From the NCBI RefSeq assembly GCF_028401425.1, contig NZ_JAQOMS010000002.1, forward strand, positions 4,278,001 to 4,342,000: a DNA stretch of 64,000 nucleotides, written 5' to 3'. Made by a program: the position numbers and the translations under genes. Shown here in pieces: positions 61,697 to 64,000 of the stretch. Below the pieces are notes generated by a model. It worked only from the letters and a program-made list of their open reading frames with translations. It had not been told where the DNA came from and searched no databases. How positions within the stretch are numbered: the first letter of the stretch is position 1; the number at the start of each line of letters is the position of its first letter. The stretch comes from Psychrosphaera algicola (GTDB lineage Bacteria > Pseudomonadota > Gammaproteobacteria > Enterobacterales > Alteromonadaceae).

Positions 61697-64000
61697 TTAT
61701 TGTTGACGATAAATACTATAAAGCTGGCTATAGTCGAGGCGCGAAATTATGCCGTCACCATCTAAATCAGCGGAGACTAAATAGCCTTCATCGGTACTCT
61801 TTAATCCATAAACAGCAATGAAAGCGGCAATATCTGCGGAGTTTATGTCTCCATCGTTATTTATATCCCCAACTAAAGGCTCTGGCGTTTCAATTGCAAT
61901 GGCAATTTCTACAGTGTTACTGCAACCGTCATTTTTAGTATAAGTACCGTAGTAAGTACCTGCTTGGGATTGATCAAGTATATCGAGGTGTATTTGGCGT
62001 ATGTCGCTAGAATAACCGTCCGGTCCTGTCCAGGCCCAAGTACCGCCCCAATTAGGCTGTGGCCCTATGTCTATTGAATCACCGATAGCTAACGTTGCGG
62101 CAGATTTACTCGACCAAGAACCTGTGTTAACTCGCAAGTAAGGCGTCACTTTAGGTGGTGTACAAACATTAGTTGGGATGTAATTGGCTTCAAAAGTTGT
62201 TCTGTTAACGCACCCTTGAGGGGTTGTAAACGTCACTTCATATTGACCACCTTGTTCTTCACCAACATCAACAAATGACAGTTGTCTAACTTCCATCGCT
62301 TTAAAATCGTTTGGTCCTGTCCACTGCCATCTTCCGGTGTTCGGGGAATTAGGGCCAATTTTAAATGAATCACCATCTTTTATGTCTAAACTCGTTGATC
62401 GCGACCATGCACCGTTTAGTTGTACCCATGGAATAATCGTAGGTTCAACGCTGCAGTTGACGATAACGTGATAATCTAGGTTAGTGCTACAGCCTTGAGG
62501 GCTTGTGTACGTTGCAACATAAGTCCCCGCCATATCTGGTTTCACGTTTGTTAGCTCTGGCTGTCTTCCCGAATGACTAAAATTATTCGGACCTGACCAA
62601 TGCCAGTCACCTTGAATTTGTGATTGTGGTCCAAATTTTATTGAGTCACCAGCCTCCAAAGTTGCAGTGTTTTGATCACCTACCCAGTTACTGTCATTAA
62701 TTTGATAATAAGGTGTGGTAACAGGATCCGCATCACAATCAACCTTTAAGGTCGTGATGATGTCACTTGTAAAGCCACTGTAACTTGAATAAGTCGCTAG
62801 GTATTCACCAGCCATTGCTGGCGTAATATTTTCGAGTCGAACTTTTCGTTGGTCAGTGCTAAAGTTCGCAGGACCTTGCCAAGTCCACGTATTTGCAATT
62901 CGAGACTGTGGCCCAAAATCAACCGTATCGCCCTCTGTAACAGTGACATCGTCAGTTTGTACCCAGTTGCCGTCATTAACTCTAACATAAGGGGTAAGTG
63001 TATATTGAGGTTTGAGAATAAATACACTGATACTATTGGCCTTGGCGTTAGCGGTAAAATGGTCATGGGCATCAAGGTTGATTCTCGTCTCTACGCCTTC
63101 GATTTCTGTTGTTTCGCTCCAATAGGTTTGTCTTACGTCCATGCCATTTTTAGGCCAAACTCACTTATATTAAAGTCTACACTGTTGTAATCGTTGTTGG
63201 ATTGGTTGATTACCCAAAGGGCCATCTCATCACCTTTTCGAAAAGCCATGGTGCTGACATCTTCAAGGTCGGTCGTTGATGAATTGACGTAAACACTGTC
63301 GACTGCGGCAGTCGCAAATTTTTTCATGATGTAATACGAACGCATCCGTCGACCATCTGAACCATTGTTAAAAAATATTGGCTTTGCAAAAACTTATTTT
63401 CTTGAATTTCATTATAGCCACGTGGCCAAAGTTCAAAAATAGCTTCACCTTTAATGCCACCCGCGTACATGCGTGTTTTTTCAAAGTAGGCATTCAACGC
63501 ATTTTTAAAATCGGATTCATATAATGCTTGTCCACCGCCACCGTGACCGGATTCTTCGTTAAATGCGGGTTTTCCTACACCGTTCGCTTTAGTTGCAAAA
63601 TCTTCCCAAGGTCAGTGTTTCGTTAGACCAATAGTCGTGAGAACTAAAGCCATGTATGTCATCAATAAGGTTATTGTTTTCATAGCCATTTATTAAACGA
63701 TTTGCGCTTGTGAGTGACCAAGTACCGGCGTCAATAATCAGTGGCATGTTAACATTACGGGCGGCCAATTCAGATTTAAGCGTGGCAATTATAGTTTTTG
63801 CACGCCATGGTGTAATAACACCAATGTATTCTTTTGAAGTCGCGATATAGGTTAATGGAAATCCCGACTGTTCCATAAACTCAACGTAATCAGCGAGAAA
63901 AATACCGTACTTTTGGGCATTGAATGTTTTGGTTCCAACCACTGCGCCATTTTCGTAGGAATAGTCATAAATCCAAGTTGGAAGGTTATTTCGATTTCCT
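61697..64000 (-). CDS. large secreted glycoside hydrolase-like protein with Ig-like repeats and dockerin-like C-terminus (5' end outside window)
   Basis: The right part encodes a TIM-barrel-like region (GIFLADYVEFMEQSGFPLTYIATSKEY, NMPLIIDAGTWS, GFSSHDYWSNETLTWEDFATKANGVGKPAFNEESGHGGGG), with Glu in NEESGHGGG a candidate nucleophile, as in clan GH-A enzymes such as GH30/GH39/GH86. A beta-sandwich follows, then four or five ~90-residue Ig-like repeats (VNDGNWVQTDDVTV, GDSIKFGPQSQI, WHWSGPNNFS). The C-terminus is dockerin type I-like: LVGDINNDGDINSADIAAFI and SADLDGDGIISRLDYSQL. Breaks: 63600 (CCTTGG), about 63390 (missing A) and 63155 (A-run short). Exact GH family undecided; an agar or other galactan enzyme is possible. 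Confidence 0.72.

Overview
The window looks like a marine polysaccharide-degrading gammaproteobacterium of the Alteromonadales type. It has moderate-to-low GC, TonB-dependent receptors instead of SusCD pairs, multidomain lipoprotein lyases, class I FBPase, prfC and argS. No rRNA, tRNA or CRISPR was seen.

Layout. (1) 1-19,120, alginate locus: a VCBS-PL6 lyase lipoprotein and a tandem-repeat lipoprotein on the minus strand, then on the plus strand a TonB receptor, a beta-hydroxyacid dehydrogenase-type reductase, PL6 lyase, PL17 oligoalginate lyase, kdgF, an MFS transporter, kdgK, eda, class II fba and fbp. It takes extracellular alginate through DEH and KDG to pyruvate plus triose phosphate and carries its own gluconeogenic exit. 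(2) 19,190-22,400: a BaeSR-like two-component system with an EF-hand protein and a polyproline protein. (3) 22,700-38,540, probable laminarin (beta-1,3/1,6-glucan) locus: an SSS symporter, a GPH symporter, a GH16-fold CBM6 lipoprotein that appears to have lost its catalytic motif, a second TonB receptor, GH5-CBM6, GH30 and a membrane-bound AraC regulator. (4) 38,800-46,120: prfC, argS, a dienelactone hydrolase, a small membrane protein and an octaheme TPR cytochrome. (5) 46,360-53,680, sugar-acid locus: GH127-type glycosidase, secreted SMP-30-like protein, sugar porter, dgoK, dgoA and a FadR-type GntR regulator, with two copies of one candidate operator. (6) 53,740-59,300, accessory region: composite dispersed repeats (also at 36,560-37,350), small unknown genes with attC-like structures between them, and a SASA-type esterase. 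(7) 59,700-64,000: an O-acetylhomoserine sulfhydrylase-like gene, a DUF1330-like gene, and a large secreted glycoside-hydrolase-like protein with Ig-like repeats and a dockerin-like C-terminus, running off the right edge.

A major warning for any user: more than half of the longer genes are broken in this sequence, including housekeeping genes such as prfC, fba and fbp. Almost every break falls either at a place where the intact protein would require CCWGG (often read as CCTTAG, CCAAGG, CTCAGG or CTAAGG) or at a homopolymer that is one base short. I read this as consensus error, probably at Dcm-like methylated CCWGG in long-read data, not as gene decay. I therefore annotate reconstructed full-length genes and state where each break lies. 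Reconstructions are my inference from reading frames and family knowledge.
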